In this document: positions 49,267-58,984 of the stretch, piece by piece
Position numbering within the stretch: the first letter of the stretch is position 1
Layout of the letters: the number at the start of each line of letters is the position of its first letter
Source: Cristatella mucedo
Taxonomy: Eukaryota > Bryozoa > Phylactolaemata > Cristatellidae
Assembly (NCBI GenBank): GCA_009760855.2
Contig: WPIO01000086.1
Coordinates: forward strand, 186,001-250,000
DNA length: 64,000 nucleotides
Direction of reading: 5' to 3'
Translations under genes and position numbers: made by a program
Notes under the pieces: generated by a model
Databases searched by the model: none
Seen by the model: only the letters and a program-made list of their open reading frames with translations
Told to the model about the DNA's origin: nothing

Positions 49267-49803
49267 CTTTAGGTAAAGCAGCTAGTTACATGTATAATTA
49301 TGCTGTTAATTACTATACTAGCTTGAAAGACGACAGGTCAACAGATATACCTGAATAATACTTCCAAACACGAATCCATAAAAGGGAATTGCTGGAAAAA
49401 AATAGTGAGAAAGGAAAAGGTAATTTGCAAACTAAAATAAAGTCTCAACTAGAGCACAATAATGAAAGTGATCCTTTTCTAGTAACGTGCAATATTTATT
49501 TGAATATAAAATACAACAAAAAAAGTAATAAAAAACTCTAAAGTGCTTGATTATCTAACCAAGGTAGTAAATCCAAAAAGTGGCAAAAGTATTCAAGAAA
49601 GTGTGGAAGTAATTTCTTTGTATATAAAGAAGAAATCGGAGATATTTGGTAAGTTAGAGGTATGGATTCGTGAGCTTGCAGCAACAAGTACCAGAGTAGT
49701 TAATTCGCTTATTTCTGCAGTAGATTACCTTGGGAAATCTATAAAAGATCCGAAAAAATGCATTGCTAGAATAAATAAACTTTTATATGATCTTAATGTA
49801 TAG
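49267..49803 (+). pseudogene. AT-rich block: helical ORF of unknown function
   Basis: Sequence begins directly after the hAT and continues its interrupted frame (KAASYMYNYAVNYYTSLK). It has one TAA near 49349 and a frameshift near 49537, then an open run of 86 codons (49543-49803) with SIQESVEVISLYIKKK and VVNSLISAVDYLGKSI. Composition is Lys, Ile and Ser rich and predicted helical. Codon use is very AT-rich compared with the Kunitz gene or L2. I do not recognise the family. It may belong to a virus or a large DNA transposon. Confidence 0.5.
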
Positions 49804-50405
49804 AAACGTCAGAACAAATAAAAATCTCAAAACATGAGATTTTGAACGATCTTAAAGCTATACAAAAGGCTAGTTCATCTACATCAAAAGGATGTGTATT
49901 TACTATTTCAGGAAACACAAACCCTATCAGATTTCATATAGAGGAGCCGTGTATGCTTAGGATTAAAAAGTTTAAGATATTTTTTAAGAAGTTTGTAGGC
50001 ACTAATTCTATTGGGATTAGAACTACATCTAGTAATGCATTTGCTTATAGAGTAACAAGTTGATCTGAGCAAACGAAAACAAGTAGACCTTGAAATTATT
50101 TAATTGTTTATGATGGTGTGAACAAAGTAACAGCAGATAGTATATCCAATTCTGTTATTTAATCCGAAGTTGTTATTGTTAAGTTTTGCCTCTTGGTTGG
50201 ACTATTTTGCTGGTGGGTCTATTATATCAAGTTTACTCAGCTTCCTGGTTTGGTCAATACAACTGATCCCAGATTCTCCAATCGTTACAAAGTAAATTTT
50301 ACATAAAGGCTTAATTTTTTTCAGAATGTGAAGTTTTTTCAAATCTGAACTTAATTATTGTAAATAGTAACTTGGTTGCTAGTGGGTCTAGTTACATAAA
50401 TGGTG
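49797..50405 (+). pseudogene. AT-rich block: second coding stretch, unknown
   Basis: Overlaps the end of the previous frame and probably continues the same protein after a frameshift. It is open to a TGA at 50061-50063 (CVFTISGNTNPIRF, SNAFAYRVTS). The same frame then resumes with IVYDGVNKVTADSISNSV and YYIKFTQLPGLVNTTDPRF, interrupted by TGA and TAA codons. The beta-rich, Asn and Thr rich character would fit a structural protein, but that is only an impression. An L2-A tail interrupts it from about 50405. Confidence 0.5.
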
Positions 50406-50665
50406 ATGAATCACCGATTTAGGACGGCATTTATTGGATCCCTATAATTTGTCCTTTATGTGCTTATGCATGCTGACACTGCATGCTGCCACTAACCACA
50501 CTTGCATGCTGACTCTATGCATATCACCTTTAATCATGTTACTCATGTTTTTAACCAATTACGACAACACTCAACATTCGATCGCGTTTCCTTTGCAGAA
50601 AATGTAGAGCACCTAGAAAGAGATTGAGTTCTCCCAAAGCGCTCTATAATTATTGTTATTTTTAA
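50405..50665 (+). mobile_element. L2-A 3' tail
   Basis: 5'-truncated forward copy. It starts at TTTAGGACGGCATTTATTGG and runs to a hairpin (TAGAGCACCTAG...CAAAGCGCTCTA) and a short ATT end. It is inserted in the AT-rich block. Confidence 0.85.
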
Positions 50666-51094
50666 CATTAATCAGAATTCCTCATGAGTTTTGCATACAA
50701 TTTCTATAATTGGGAACGGATAGTACATGAGCCGAATATTCTTAATATTTCTGATTAATGAATTTTCGATATATCCATCACTGTTACTGGTCTAAACTTA
50801 ATCTTTCTTAAGTTTGTTTTACAACAACAAACAGTTTCACAGAAATTTTTGAATTATAATATAAAAAAATTTATTAGATTAACACAAGCAAAGACATCGC
50901 TCCCATATATCTTCCTTGGATCAAACTCAGGCTATAATAAAGTCGGTTTAAGAAGATTATAATTTGTGTGCACAAACATATTTGTTTCTGATAATGTTAC
51001 TGGTGTTAACGATCGACTTGGATATACAAGAAATCTTACTGTGTCAGAGGTGCAATATTTCATAATTAAATCAGGTTATTAGGACACAATAAAA
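50666..51094 (+). pseudogene. AT-rich block: third coding stretch, unknown
   Basis: Coding-like segments include YIFLGSNSGYNKVGLRRL and VSDNVTGVNDRLGYTRNLTV at 50820-51050, in one frame with TAA or TAG breaks. A forward L2-A fragment cuts it off on the right. The next similar sequence is at 56615, beyond a nested transposon cluster. Confidence 0.45.
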
Positions 51095-51425
51095 TTGTAA
51101 CAACTATTAAAGACGAAGCCTCTTACATAGCTAGTAAGTTTTAGTCTGGCTTTAGAGCTCATCACTACACAGAGTCAGCATTGGTTAGGGTATGCAACGA
51201 CCTACTTAGGTAACTGACATGGGTAGATTGTCTCTGCTTGTTTTCCTCGATCTTTCGGCAGGTTTTGTTATCATTGATCACACAGTTTTTCTATAGCGCC
51301 TCTCATCTCGCCCTGGCGTCAATGGCACTGCTCTGCAGAGGGTCCGATTCTACCTAAGTGGGAGACTCAAGAAAAATGCATGAATGGACGAAAATCATCT
51401 AAGGTACCTCTAAAATATGGCGTAA
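51095..51425 (+). mobile_element. L2-A RT fragment
   Basis: Forward piece from the SGFRAHHYTESAL-like region to the sequence just before PQGS. It is abruptly joined to the L2-B 3' end at 51425. Confidence 0.8.
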
Positions 51426-51764
51426 TGTATGTCCGTCTGTAACACTACAAAGTCATTAAGACTATATGGGTGTTAAGCAGGAGAGTTTTGTATAGCTGAC
51501 TCACAGCCTAAGCGACTTTCGGTACGCATTCGGTAGCACACAGACTTCGTCTCACACAACAGAGAAAAAGTGGGAAGCAAGTCAGAGTCAGGAGAGCATT
51601 TGAGGTAGTGAGTAGCATAGAAGTAGCAGCTCAGGACCGTTGAAAAGGATGAGCCATAGTCGGCAGTAGCAGAGTAGTTGTCGTTGCATAAGAATCGTGG
51701 AAGCGAGTTCCACAGTCTAGGACCTTCGTAGCTAAAGCTTCTATCGCCAACGGTGGTGAGCCGT

Positions 51765-51935
51765 GATGTCACACTCGATATGGCGGTTGTTTTACGACCT
51801 CGGTCCCTAGGTCGCGGGTTCGACTCTTGCGGTGGGCGATTCTTTATCGCCACTGCAAGTGGTGATGATAGCCGTAAAGGAACTTCGTCGCTATACAAAA
51901 AAGAGGCCTTTTAATCGGCTAGAATTTTTTTCCTT
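51765..51935 (+). mobile_element. tRNA-derived SINE in L2-B
   Basis: B box GGGTTCGACTC at about 51817, the GGTGGGCGATTCTTTATCGCCACTG body and the TTTTAATCGGCTAGAATTTTTTT end. Same family as the copies at 58.4 and 59.1 kb. Confidence 0.75.
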
Positions 51936-52636
51936 AGGCGAATGAATAGGACAGCTAGTTTATTGTCCGCACTGGACCTGACAAAGCAAATAGGCTGAAA
52001 CTGATGCAGCAGTTCAGCTAGGTACGAAGAAGCCAAGCCGTGGCTGGCCTTGTAGGTCAGGTTAAGGACTTCGCTCTGTATCCGTTGCTCAACCGCCAAC
52101 CACATAAGCTCTTTTAGTAAAAGAGACACGTGCTCAAACCGCTGGGACTTGAAAACTAGCCTCGTTGCCATGCTCTTATTCAGCTGCAACACCCTATAGC
52201 TTTCTTGGGCAGCCCACCCAAAAGGGAATTACAATAATCAAGTCAAGAAAGAAATGAAGAGCTAGTTTAAGTTTTTACAAGCCACTGTGGAAGACAGCTG
52301 CTAATCTTGGATAAGGATCGGATGTGATGGCTAACTGTAGAAGGAGACTTCTGAATGAAGCCTTTGAAATTAAGGCAGCTGTCGAAAACGACACCTAATA
52401 TTCGAGCACGTGGCAATGGTCGCACAAGAGCATCACCTATTGAAAGATCAAAGCATTTTAATTCAGAAACACGCTTAGGGTGTCCTATGAGCAGCAATTT
52501 AATTTGTGTCATTTACTTTCAGGAAGTTTTCAAACATTAGGCCTCGAATATCGGCAAGGCAAGCTATCAGTTTCTCGGTTGCCTCAGCAGAGTCCGACGG
52601 TTTGAGAAACAAATGCAACTGGGTATCGGCAGCATA

Positions 52637-53035
52637 CACGTTCCTCCCTAAGCTAAAGCGCGGCCTCGGGCGTCTCCTAGCGTGGTGTGGACCTTTACTT
52701 GATTTCTCCGTAACACCATTGGGTATTCTGCTGCTATCTTCGCTGTGGCTATTTATGAGCTGTCCTCGGATACGCAACGACAACTACTCTCCTACTGCCA
52801 ACTATGGCACATCTTTTTCAGCGTCCTGAGCTGCTACTTCTATGCCACTCACTACCTCAACTGCTCTCCTGACTCTGCTATGCTTCCCACTTTTTCTTTG
52901 TGTCGTGAGACAAAATCTGTTGGCTACCGAATGCGTACCGAAAGCCGCTTAGGCTGTGATGGCACTATATAAAACTCTCATGCGTAACACCCACATGGTC
53001 TCTATGACTTTATGGAGTTACAGAAAGAGATACAT
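52637..53035 (+). mobile_element. L2-B 3' fragment inserted in L2-B, opposite strand
   Basis: A 399-base insert whose right end is the L2-B tail (GGAGTTACAGAAAGAGATACAT). It is bounded by CAGCATA at 52630-52636 and 53036-53042, a 7-base target duplication. It splits the YADD box region of the host copy. The first 110 bases do not match other L2-B tails. Confidence 0.85.
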
Positions 53036-53237
53036 CAGCATAGAAGTGATATCCTATTCCATGGGCCTTAATCACTTTTCCCAGAGGTTGTGTATAAATG
53101 AAGAACAGCAAGGGACGGAGTACAGACTCTTGAGGGACTCTGCAGGTGACAATTCTCGTATGTGAGACCTGACCCCTAAACGACACGGATTGAACACGAT
53201 CAGACAAGTATAATTTCAACCACGCCAGTACTTTGTC

Positions 53238-53529
53238 TGCCGTATCAGTGCATCTCTCATTCGCCTTCGCGAAACGGTCTCATCCGCCTAGTGGGATCTG
53301 TGTCGCTCGAGTCGCTATGTGTTGCAGCTGTGCCCGCTGACTCAGTAAACCTCTTAGCCTTGGCACAGCTCGAAACGAACGCGGTCCAAAGGTGGGAGGA
53401 TCACGAGAATTTTTATTTTGAGTGACGACTGACTGGAGAGCTCGTGAACTGCCCTTAGGAAGCGGGTGGAACTCATCCGGCACGGGCATGCGAAGCGACC
53501 GTTTTCGCTGGCGTTAGGGTCATAAGCTG
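53238..53529. other. GC-rich segment of unknown origin
   Basis: About 290 bases, clearly richer in G+C than the flanks, lie between the broken L2-B and the 5' end of an L2-A insert. Minus-strand frames of 61-69 codons cross it without a recognised domain. It belongs to neither LINE as seen in other copies. Confidence 0.6.
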
Positions 53530-54873
53530 CAACGATCACAAAGTTCTTCTACAGCGCCTCTCATCTCGCCTAGGCATCACTGGCACTGCGCTGCAGTGGT
53601 TCAGGTCCTATCTCAGTGGGAGACTCCAGAGTATTGACGTGAATGGACAAAGATCATGTGAAGTACCTCTGAAATATGGAGTACCTCAGGGCTCAGTGCT
53701 AGGTCCGGTTCCTTTCACGGTTTATAATCTGCCTCTTGCTGATATGATTGCCAAGCACAATCTAGGCTTTCACTTCTATGCAGATGACACTCAGTTGTAC
53801 CTTTGCATTGATCCCTCCCAGCCTTCGAGCACCTCAAATTCTCTAAACTCACTAGCTGCATGCATTGATGACATCCGCATATGGATGGCAGCAAATTTTC
53901 TAAAACTTAACGATGATAAAACTAACTTACTAGTTATGGGCATACCCAGTGTGATCCAGAGATTGGAATGGCAGACTCTCAAAAATAGCTCTGCCAGCAT
54001 ATCTCCAGTTGAATCAGCTCGAAATCTAGGTGTCATATTCCAAAGCGACCTCTCGTTAGACGACCATATCAGCTCCACAGTCAAATCCACCTATTTTCAG
54101 CTTCATAACAGTGCTAAAATTCAGGCTTGTTTAGATAAAGATACCACGTCTAAGTTGGTCCATGCATTCGTGACATCCCGTCTCGAATTCTGCAACTCGC
54201 TGCTTACTGGCCTACCAGCATGTGCGATCAGGCGATTGCAGCTGGTGCAAAACTCTGCAGCTAGGCTCGTCTGTCGTGAGCGTCGCAGTTGCCACATTAC
54301 TCCACTTCTCGCCGACCTGCACTGGCTACCAGTCAAGCAACGGATTGACTTCAAGGTTTTGTCACTCACTTTTAGGTCCCTTCATTCTATGGCTCCAGCC
54401 TATCTGTCAGATATACTACCCCATCAGGCCAAGCATCGTACTGCTCGCTTTTTGGAATCCAACAGTCTAGAAATACCTCATACAAACCTTAAATCCTTTG
54501 GACACCGTGCATTTAGTTCATATGCTCCCAAAGCCTGGAACTGCCTCCCGACCTGCGTTAGAACATCCCCTGACCTGACCACATATAAAAGGAACCTAAA
54601 AACACAACTATTTAAGACAGCATTTAGTGGGTCCCTGTGATTCGTCCTTCATGTGCTTATGCGTGCTGACACTGTGCATGTTGCCACTAACCACATATGC
54701 ATGCTGACCCTGTGCATGTCACTCCTAACCATATTATTCATTTCGTTTGTTTTTTCAAGCATGATTTTACTTACCATTCAATTGCATTTCACTTTACAGC
54801 AAATGTAAAGCGCCTAGAGAGAGATTAAGTTCTTTGAGGGTGCTTTATCAAGTGAATTATTATTATTATTATT
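53530..54873 (+). mobile_element. L2-A copy with open RT
   Basis: 5'-truncated at the DHKVLL codons of the RT. It has an intact hairpin (54808-54852) and closing (ATT)n, and is inserted in L2-B. It is the least mutated L2-A here and so one of the youngest. Confidence 0.95.
53531..54640 (+). CDS. L2-A reverse transcriptase, open C-terminal 370 codons
   Basis: A continuous frame with no stop. It starts without its own ATG at the truncation point (DHKVLLQRLSSRLGITGTAL) and has its first Met at 53639. It contains VPQGSVLGPVPFTVYNLPL, FHFYADDTQLYL with the catalytic YADD box, [43 protein letters not shown] and a C-terminus ending TAFSGSL. The first catalytic Asp region and the endonuclease are lost, so this cannot be an active element, but it gives a near-consensus sequence for the domain. 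Confidence 0.9.
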   Translation, partial: NDHKVLLQRLSSRLGITGTALQWFRSYLSGRLQSIDVNGQRSCEVPLKYGVPQGSVLGPVPFTVYNLPLADMIAKHNLGFHFYADDTQLYLCIDPSQPSSTSNSLNSLAACIDDIRIWMAANFLKLNDDKTNLLVMGIPSVIQRLEWQTLKNSSASISPVESARNLGVIFQSDLSLDDHISSTVKSTYFQLHNSAKIQACLDKDTTSKLVHAFVTSRLEFCNSLLTGLPACAIRRLQLVQNSAARLVCRERRSCHITPLLADLHWLPVKQRIDFKVLSLTFRSLHSMAPAYLSDILPHQAKHRTARFLESNSLEIPHTNLKSFGHRAFSSYAPKAWNCLPTCVRTSPDLTTYKRNLKTQLFKTAFSGSL

Positions 54874-55124
54874 ACCAATCGTTGTTCTCTGTCGTTCAAG
54901 CAGAATATCGTGATCAATGGTGTCAAAGGCAGCAGAAAGATCTAGCAGAGCTAGTGAGAGACATTCCTGTCATCATTGCCACGTAACATGTCATTGTTAA
55001 CACGGAGGAGAGCAGTTTCCATAGAGTGCTGCCTCTCGATGCCTGATTGAAATGTTTTAGACATTCCACTCTTTTTAATTTGTTTAACCAGGTGCATAGT
55101 ATCAATTTTTGCAAGAATCCTTGA

Positions 55125-56278
55125 CAAAAAAATGGAAGAAGGCCTACCGCAGGGCTCCGTGTTAGCTCTGGTTCTTTTCACGGTTCGTGCTCTTCCTCTT
55201 GCTGATGTGATTGCAAAGCACAATCTAGGCTTTCACTTCTATGAGGATGACACTTGGTTGTCCTTTGCTTTAATCCACTCCCAGCCTTCGAGCGCATCCC
55301 ATTTTTTCAACTCACTTGCTTTGTGTATTGATAACATCCGCACATGGATAGCACCAATTTTTCTACTACTAAACGATGATGAAACTAGCTTACTAGTTTT
55401 GGGAAACCCAGTGTGATTCATAAATTGAAAAGGCTGAAACTCACAATTGGCTCTGCCAGCACATCTCCAGTTGAATCAGCTCGATATCAAGGTCTCATAT
55501 TCCAAAACGACCTCTCGCTAGACGACCATATAAACTCCATAGTCAAATCTGCCTATTTTAAGCTTCATAACATTGCTAAAACTCCGGCTTGTTTAAATAA
55601 GGATACCACGTCCAAATTGGTCAATTTATTCGTGACGTCCCGTCTCAACATCTGCAACTCACTGCTCGATGGCCAACTGGCATGTGTGATCAGGCAAGTG
55701 TAGCTGGAGCAAAACTCTGCAGTTAGGCTTGTCTGTCGTGAGCGTGGCAGTTGCCGAATTATTCCACTACTCGCAGACCTGCACTGGCTAGCAGTCAAGC
55801 AACCCATTGACTTCAAGGTTTTTCGCTCACTTTTCAGTCACCTCATTCTTTGGCTTCAGCCTATCTCTTAGATATACTCCCCCATCAGGCCAAGCATCGT
55901 ACCAGCCACTTTTCGGAATCCAACAGTCTACAAATACGCAGTACAAAAATCAAATCCTGTGAGGACCGTGCATTCAGTTCGTAGGCTCCCAAAGCCTAGA
56001 ACTCCCTTCTGGTCTGCGTTAGAACATTCCCTGACCTGACCACATTTGAAAGAACTTAAGAGAACACCAATTAGGACGGAATTCAGTGGGTCCCTGTTAT
56101 TCGTTCTTCATGTGCTTATGGGAGCTGACACTGTGCATGCTGCCAGTAACCACATTTGCATGCTGACCCTGTGCATGTTACTCCTAACAATGTTTTACAT
56201 TTTTTTTGTTTTTCAAGCATTATTTTAATCATCATTCAATTGCATTTCCCTTTGCAGAAAATGTAAAGTGCCTTAATA
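55125..56278 (+). mobile_element. L2-A copy, RT to 3' region, hairpin cut
   Basis: Forward, truncated at PQGSVL (LPQGSVLALVLFTV, 55132-55416 open for 94 codons). Its YADD box reads YEDD. It carries the HWLAVKQ region near 55790. It ends at GTAAAGTGCC, the first strand of the hairpin, where a reverse L2-A tail begins. Confidence 0.85.
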
Positions 56279-56284
56279 AAAATA

Positions 56285-56530
56285 GTATTAATAATGCACT
56301 TGATAAAGGTCCCTCAGAGAACCTAATATCTTTCTAGGTGATTTACATTTGCTGCAAAGGGAAATGCAATTGAATGGTAAATAAAATCATGCTTGAAATA
56401 CAAACAAAATAAATAGCATGGTTAGGGGTGACATGCACAGGGTCGGCATGCAAATGTGGTTAGTGGCAGGATGCACAGTGTAAGCAGGCATAAGCACATC
56501 AAGGACGAATCACAGAGACCCACTAAATGA
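56285..56530 (-). mobile_element. L2-A 3' tail, reverse
   Basis: Tail with hairpin (56310-56345) and the GTTAGGGGTGACATGCACAGG block. It is set tail to tail against the preceding forward copy. Confidence 0.85.
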
Positions 56531-56544
56531 TTTCTAAAGTAAGT

Positions 56545-56614
56545 GTGTTGACATTGATTAAGTTCTCAGAGGGCGCTTTATCAAGAGCAATATAATTATT
56601 ATTATTATCATTAT
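56545..56614 (+). mobile_element. L2-A 3' end, forward
   Basis: About 70 bases: GATTAAGTTCTCAGAGGGCGCTTTATCA and ATT repeats. Only the second strand of the hairpin is present. Confidence 0.75.
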
Positions 56615-57290
56615 AAGGACGCATGGAGAACATCGGTTGACCTTTACTTTGCTTCTAAGATAATTAGTACTGAAATACAATTTAGTGTCGATACTGATGA
56701 TAAAATAATAATACAACTTGCTGGCTATTATATTGCTATCCTTGGAAGTGAAGCATCAGGTGATGCAAAATAAACTGGTGATACTTTAGGTGTTAATTCA
56801 AATCAACGAGGATCTTTGATACTGCAATGGTTAGGTGAAGCACCTTTTGAAGCTATAAATAAAGCCATTTATTTCGCTAGTATTAATCATTCATGGAATA
56901 AAATGCAGTTGCCTGCTTATTCTGACGTAAATCGATTAGTAGTATCTGTGATTCAGTAAATCCTAATTGGAACTATGTCAAATTTAAAACTGGATTTGTA
57001 GTACAATTTGTTTCATTGCATGTTGCAGTTAATGATAAAAAAAATCAGTTGAGATAATAGATCTCCATATTCCTAATATACTTTTCTCGCTAAGACGTAG
57101 TGATAGAGAAAGAATACGCAGTTTTAAATTTACTCTAAGAGTCCAAACTTGAAATCCTATGAATATTGTTTCCGATTTTTTGATTGCAATAGAAACTTCA
57201 AATTATATATAGAGAAATGCTCAGTTGTTCTAGAATCAGTCATTGACAAATAAAAAGAAGTAATTTTCATTGATCTGGTGTTCTTGATAA
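56615..57290 (+). pseudogene. AT-rich block: fourth coding stretch, unknown
   Basis: Coding-like from the first base after the L2-A tail: YYIAILGSEASGDAK, LILQWLGEAPFEAINKAIYF and WNKMQLPAYSDVNRLVVSV in one frame with TAA breaks. A frameshift is followed by VKFKTGFVVQFVSLHV, another by IIDLHIPNILFSLRRSDRER and SFKFTLRVQT, then SDFLIAIETSNYI. The residue pattern suggests a folded alpha/beta protein. I cannot assign a family. Confidence 0.5.
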
Positions 57291-57725
57291 AGTAATGTAA
57301 TTAGAAAAGCTGCTACCTTTCTAACGGGAATTAACTTATCTTAGTGTGAATATTTCTAGTGTAGGATTGAAATTCACCAAGCAAGAAAAATCATAGAAAC
57401 AACAACCATCAAAGGTTGAACAAGATTACGCAAAGAAAATTAGAGAACAAGGTCATAAAATTGAGGAAGAAATACGGAAAAAAGAACTTGAATATGAGCT
57501 TTTTAATCTCAAGAACAAAGAAGAATGTGATCATAAGATTAAATAGACGGATCTTGAAATCAAAAGAGCTACGATATAAAAACTAAAACTAAAGCCAAAG
57601 AATAAAATCAAACATAAATCAAAAATGGAAGAAGAAGAAGAAATAGAATATTGTCCGGAGAAACTTAAAGAAATGATCCCAAAGCTTAGAGAGAAACAGA
57701 ACGATTTATAAAAGAAAAATTTGTT
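57291..57725 (+). pseudogene. AT-rich block: lysine/glutamate-rich coiled-coil frame
   Basis: From about 57293 one frame reads through NISSVGLKFTKQEKS, then KVEQDYAKKIREQGHKIEEE and LEYELFNLKNKEECDHKIK, then a KMEEEEEIEYCPEKLKEM segment. The strong K and E content predicts a coiled coil. There are several TAA or TAG codons in frame and no TGA until about 57767. Near 57700 a shift to the neighbouring frame gives ETERFIKEKFVLPERARSDG, which leads into the conserved segment of the inverted repeat. Confidence 0.5.
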
Positions 57726-58134
57726 TTACCCGAAAGAGCTAGGTCTGATGGCTACTGTGGCTATATGACAAAACAAATAGTAAAGCTGGTCTATTTATCC
57801 ACAGTATTAAATAGAGCTAATATTTTTCCACGTAGAGCAGAAATTGCTAGTGCTCCGATGGATGCCATCCTTGATTTATATAATTTAGGGATCTTTCAAA
57901 ATAATGATAGTATCCATCGGAGCACTAGGGATCTTATGAATCAGGGATCTTATCCATCGGAGCACTAGGGATCTAGTAAATCAAGGATAGTATCCACTGG
58001 AGCACTAGCTATTTCTTCTCTACGTAGAAAAAGTAAAGCTTTATTTATTACTCCTGATTAATAGAACAGCTTTTTTTCTTTGGTTAATAGGCACACTAGC
58101 CATCAGGCCTAGTTCTTTCGGGTAAAACGGATTT
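57716..58134. repeat. Inverted duplication of a coding segment
   Basis: Left arm about 57716-57905 and right arm about 57975-58134, inverted. The arms share GTTTTACCCGAAAGA and the AGTGCTCC-GTGGAT block near the centre. Both arms, read outward in, encode RRAEIASAPMDAILDL or RREEIASAPVDTILDL. The centre holds short repeats of CATCGGAGCACTAGGGATCT. A 67-codon frame (57765-57968, +) runs over the left arm and centre. Confidence 0.8.
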
Positions 58135-58374
58135 AAAGTTCGAGTTTTTTTTCAAATAAACCAGTAGCATTTACGGTAGCAGGTGAACAACATCAGTGCT
58201 ATGTCTTGTCTGATTCTTATTTCTTATTTACTACTTGAAGAATGATTCCAAGTTTGGACAGCTGCAAACGGAGCTTTTGCACGTATAGGGAATTAACTAG
58301 CCTACAGTATATCTCATTTTACCTTTCGCAGATACCAATACAACGATCGGCATGCAAATTGACTCAAAAACGAA
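58135..58374 (+). other. Possible right end of the AT-rich block
   Basis: A coding-like stretch (SNKPVAFTVAGEQHQCYV, LSDSYFLFTT) at about 58150-58245, then nothing recognisable up to the SINE. No terminal repeat was found that would mark an end. Confidence 0.35.
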
Positions 58375-58550
58375 GGGTGACGTTAGCTATCTAAGGCGGT
58401 TGCTTTCACGACCTCGGTCCCGAGGTCGTGGGTTTGATTCCTGCGGTGGGCAATTCTTAATCGACACTGCATGCGGTGGTGATAGCCGTAAAGGCTCCTC
58501 TGTCGCTATGCAAAAAGTTGCTGTTTAATCAGCTAGGATTTTTTTTATCT
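58375..58550 (+). mobile_element. tRNA-derived SINE
   Basis: A-box-like TTAGCTATCTAAGGCGG, B box GGTTTGATTCC near 58432, then the family body and a T-rich end at 58541-58552. It is the most complete forward copy. Confidence 0.8.
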
Positions 58551-58984
58551 TTTATGTAAGGTAAGCGTTCATGTTGACCTACAGATGACCTGTAAAAGTT
58601 AAGGTAACGTCTCAAAGTTGACATTAGCAAAACACATACATCTAAAAAAGTCAACACATTTAATGCCACACACTGTAGAAATTTTCCAAACACCTCAATA
58701 GATTAACAATTTGTTTTAAAAACTGAGACGTCTGAAAAGGTTAAATATGTTTTTTCACCGAATCGACTTAATTATTACCAGAAACGATGTAGGGCATGAC
58801 GTTCAAAGACAATGGTGCAATATATACTGGACATACAAACTTACTATGGAGACGCGAGAATGGAACAGGCCGACCAATGCAAATGTTCCTAATTTCAAGT
58901 CAATGTGGTCAGAATTAGCCAAGCTTCAGACTTTTCATCATTACCACAGACGAAGCATCCTCAAGCTTTGTTGAAGACAGAGAT
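58551..58984. other. No recognised gene
   Basis: One 75-codon frame (58747-58974, +) has no recognised domain. I see nothing else. Confidence 0.4.

Larger units (their letters stand above)
51425..55125 (-). mobile_element. L2-B copy with nested insertions
   Basis: The main copy of a second L2 lineage, reverse strand. Its parts are the tail and C-terminus (51425-51765 and 51935-52260), mid RT (52260-52636), the YADD to PQGS region (53036-53237) and early RT (54874-55125). The gaps are a SINE, an opposite L2-B piece, a GC-rich segment and an L2-A. Recognisable motifs are LLDLSAAFDTIDHDILLE (antisense near 54925), YLSDRVQSVSFRG, PQESVLRPLLFFIY and AADTQLHLFLKPSD. Several stops show that it is dead. 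Confidence 0.85.

Noticed and set aside
53791-54369. Minus-strand frames of 82-99 codons over the L2-A RT
   Set aside because: They are antisense shadows of the open RT frame; the same shadows recur in other L2-A copies.
58395-58460. A tRNA gene at the strong B box
   Set aside because: The same unit recurs at 26.7, 51.8 and 59.1 kb with a shared non-tRNA body, and no cloverleaf closes.
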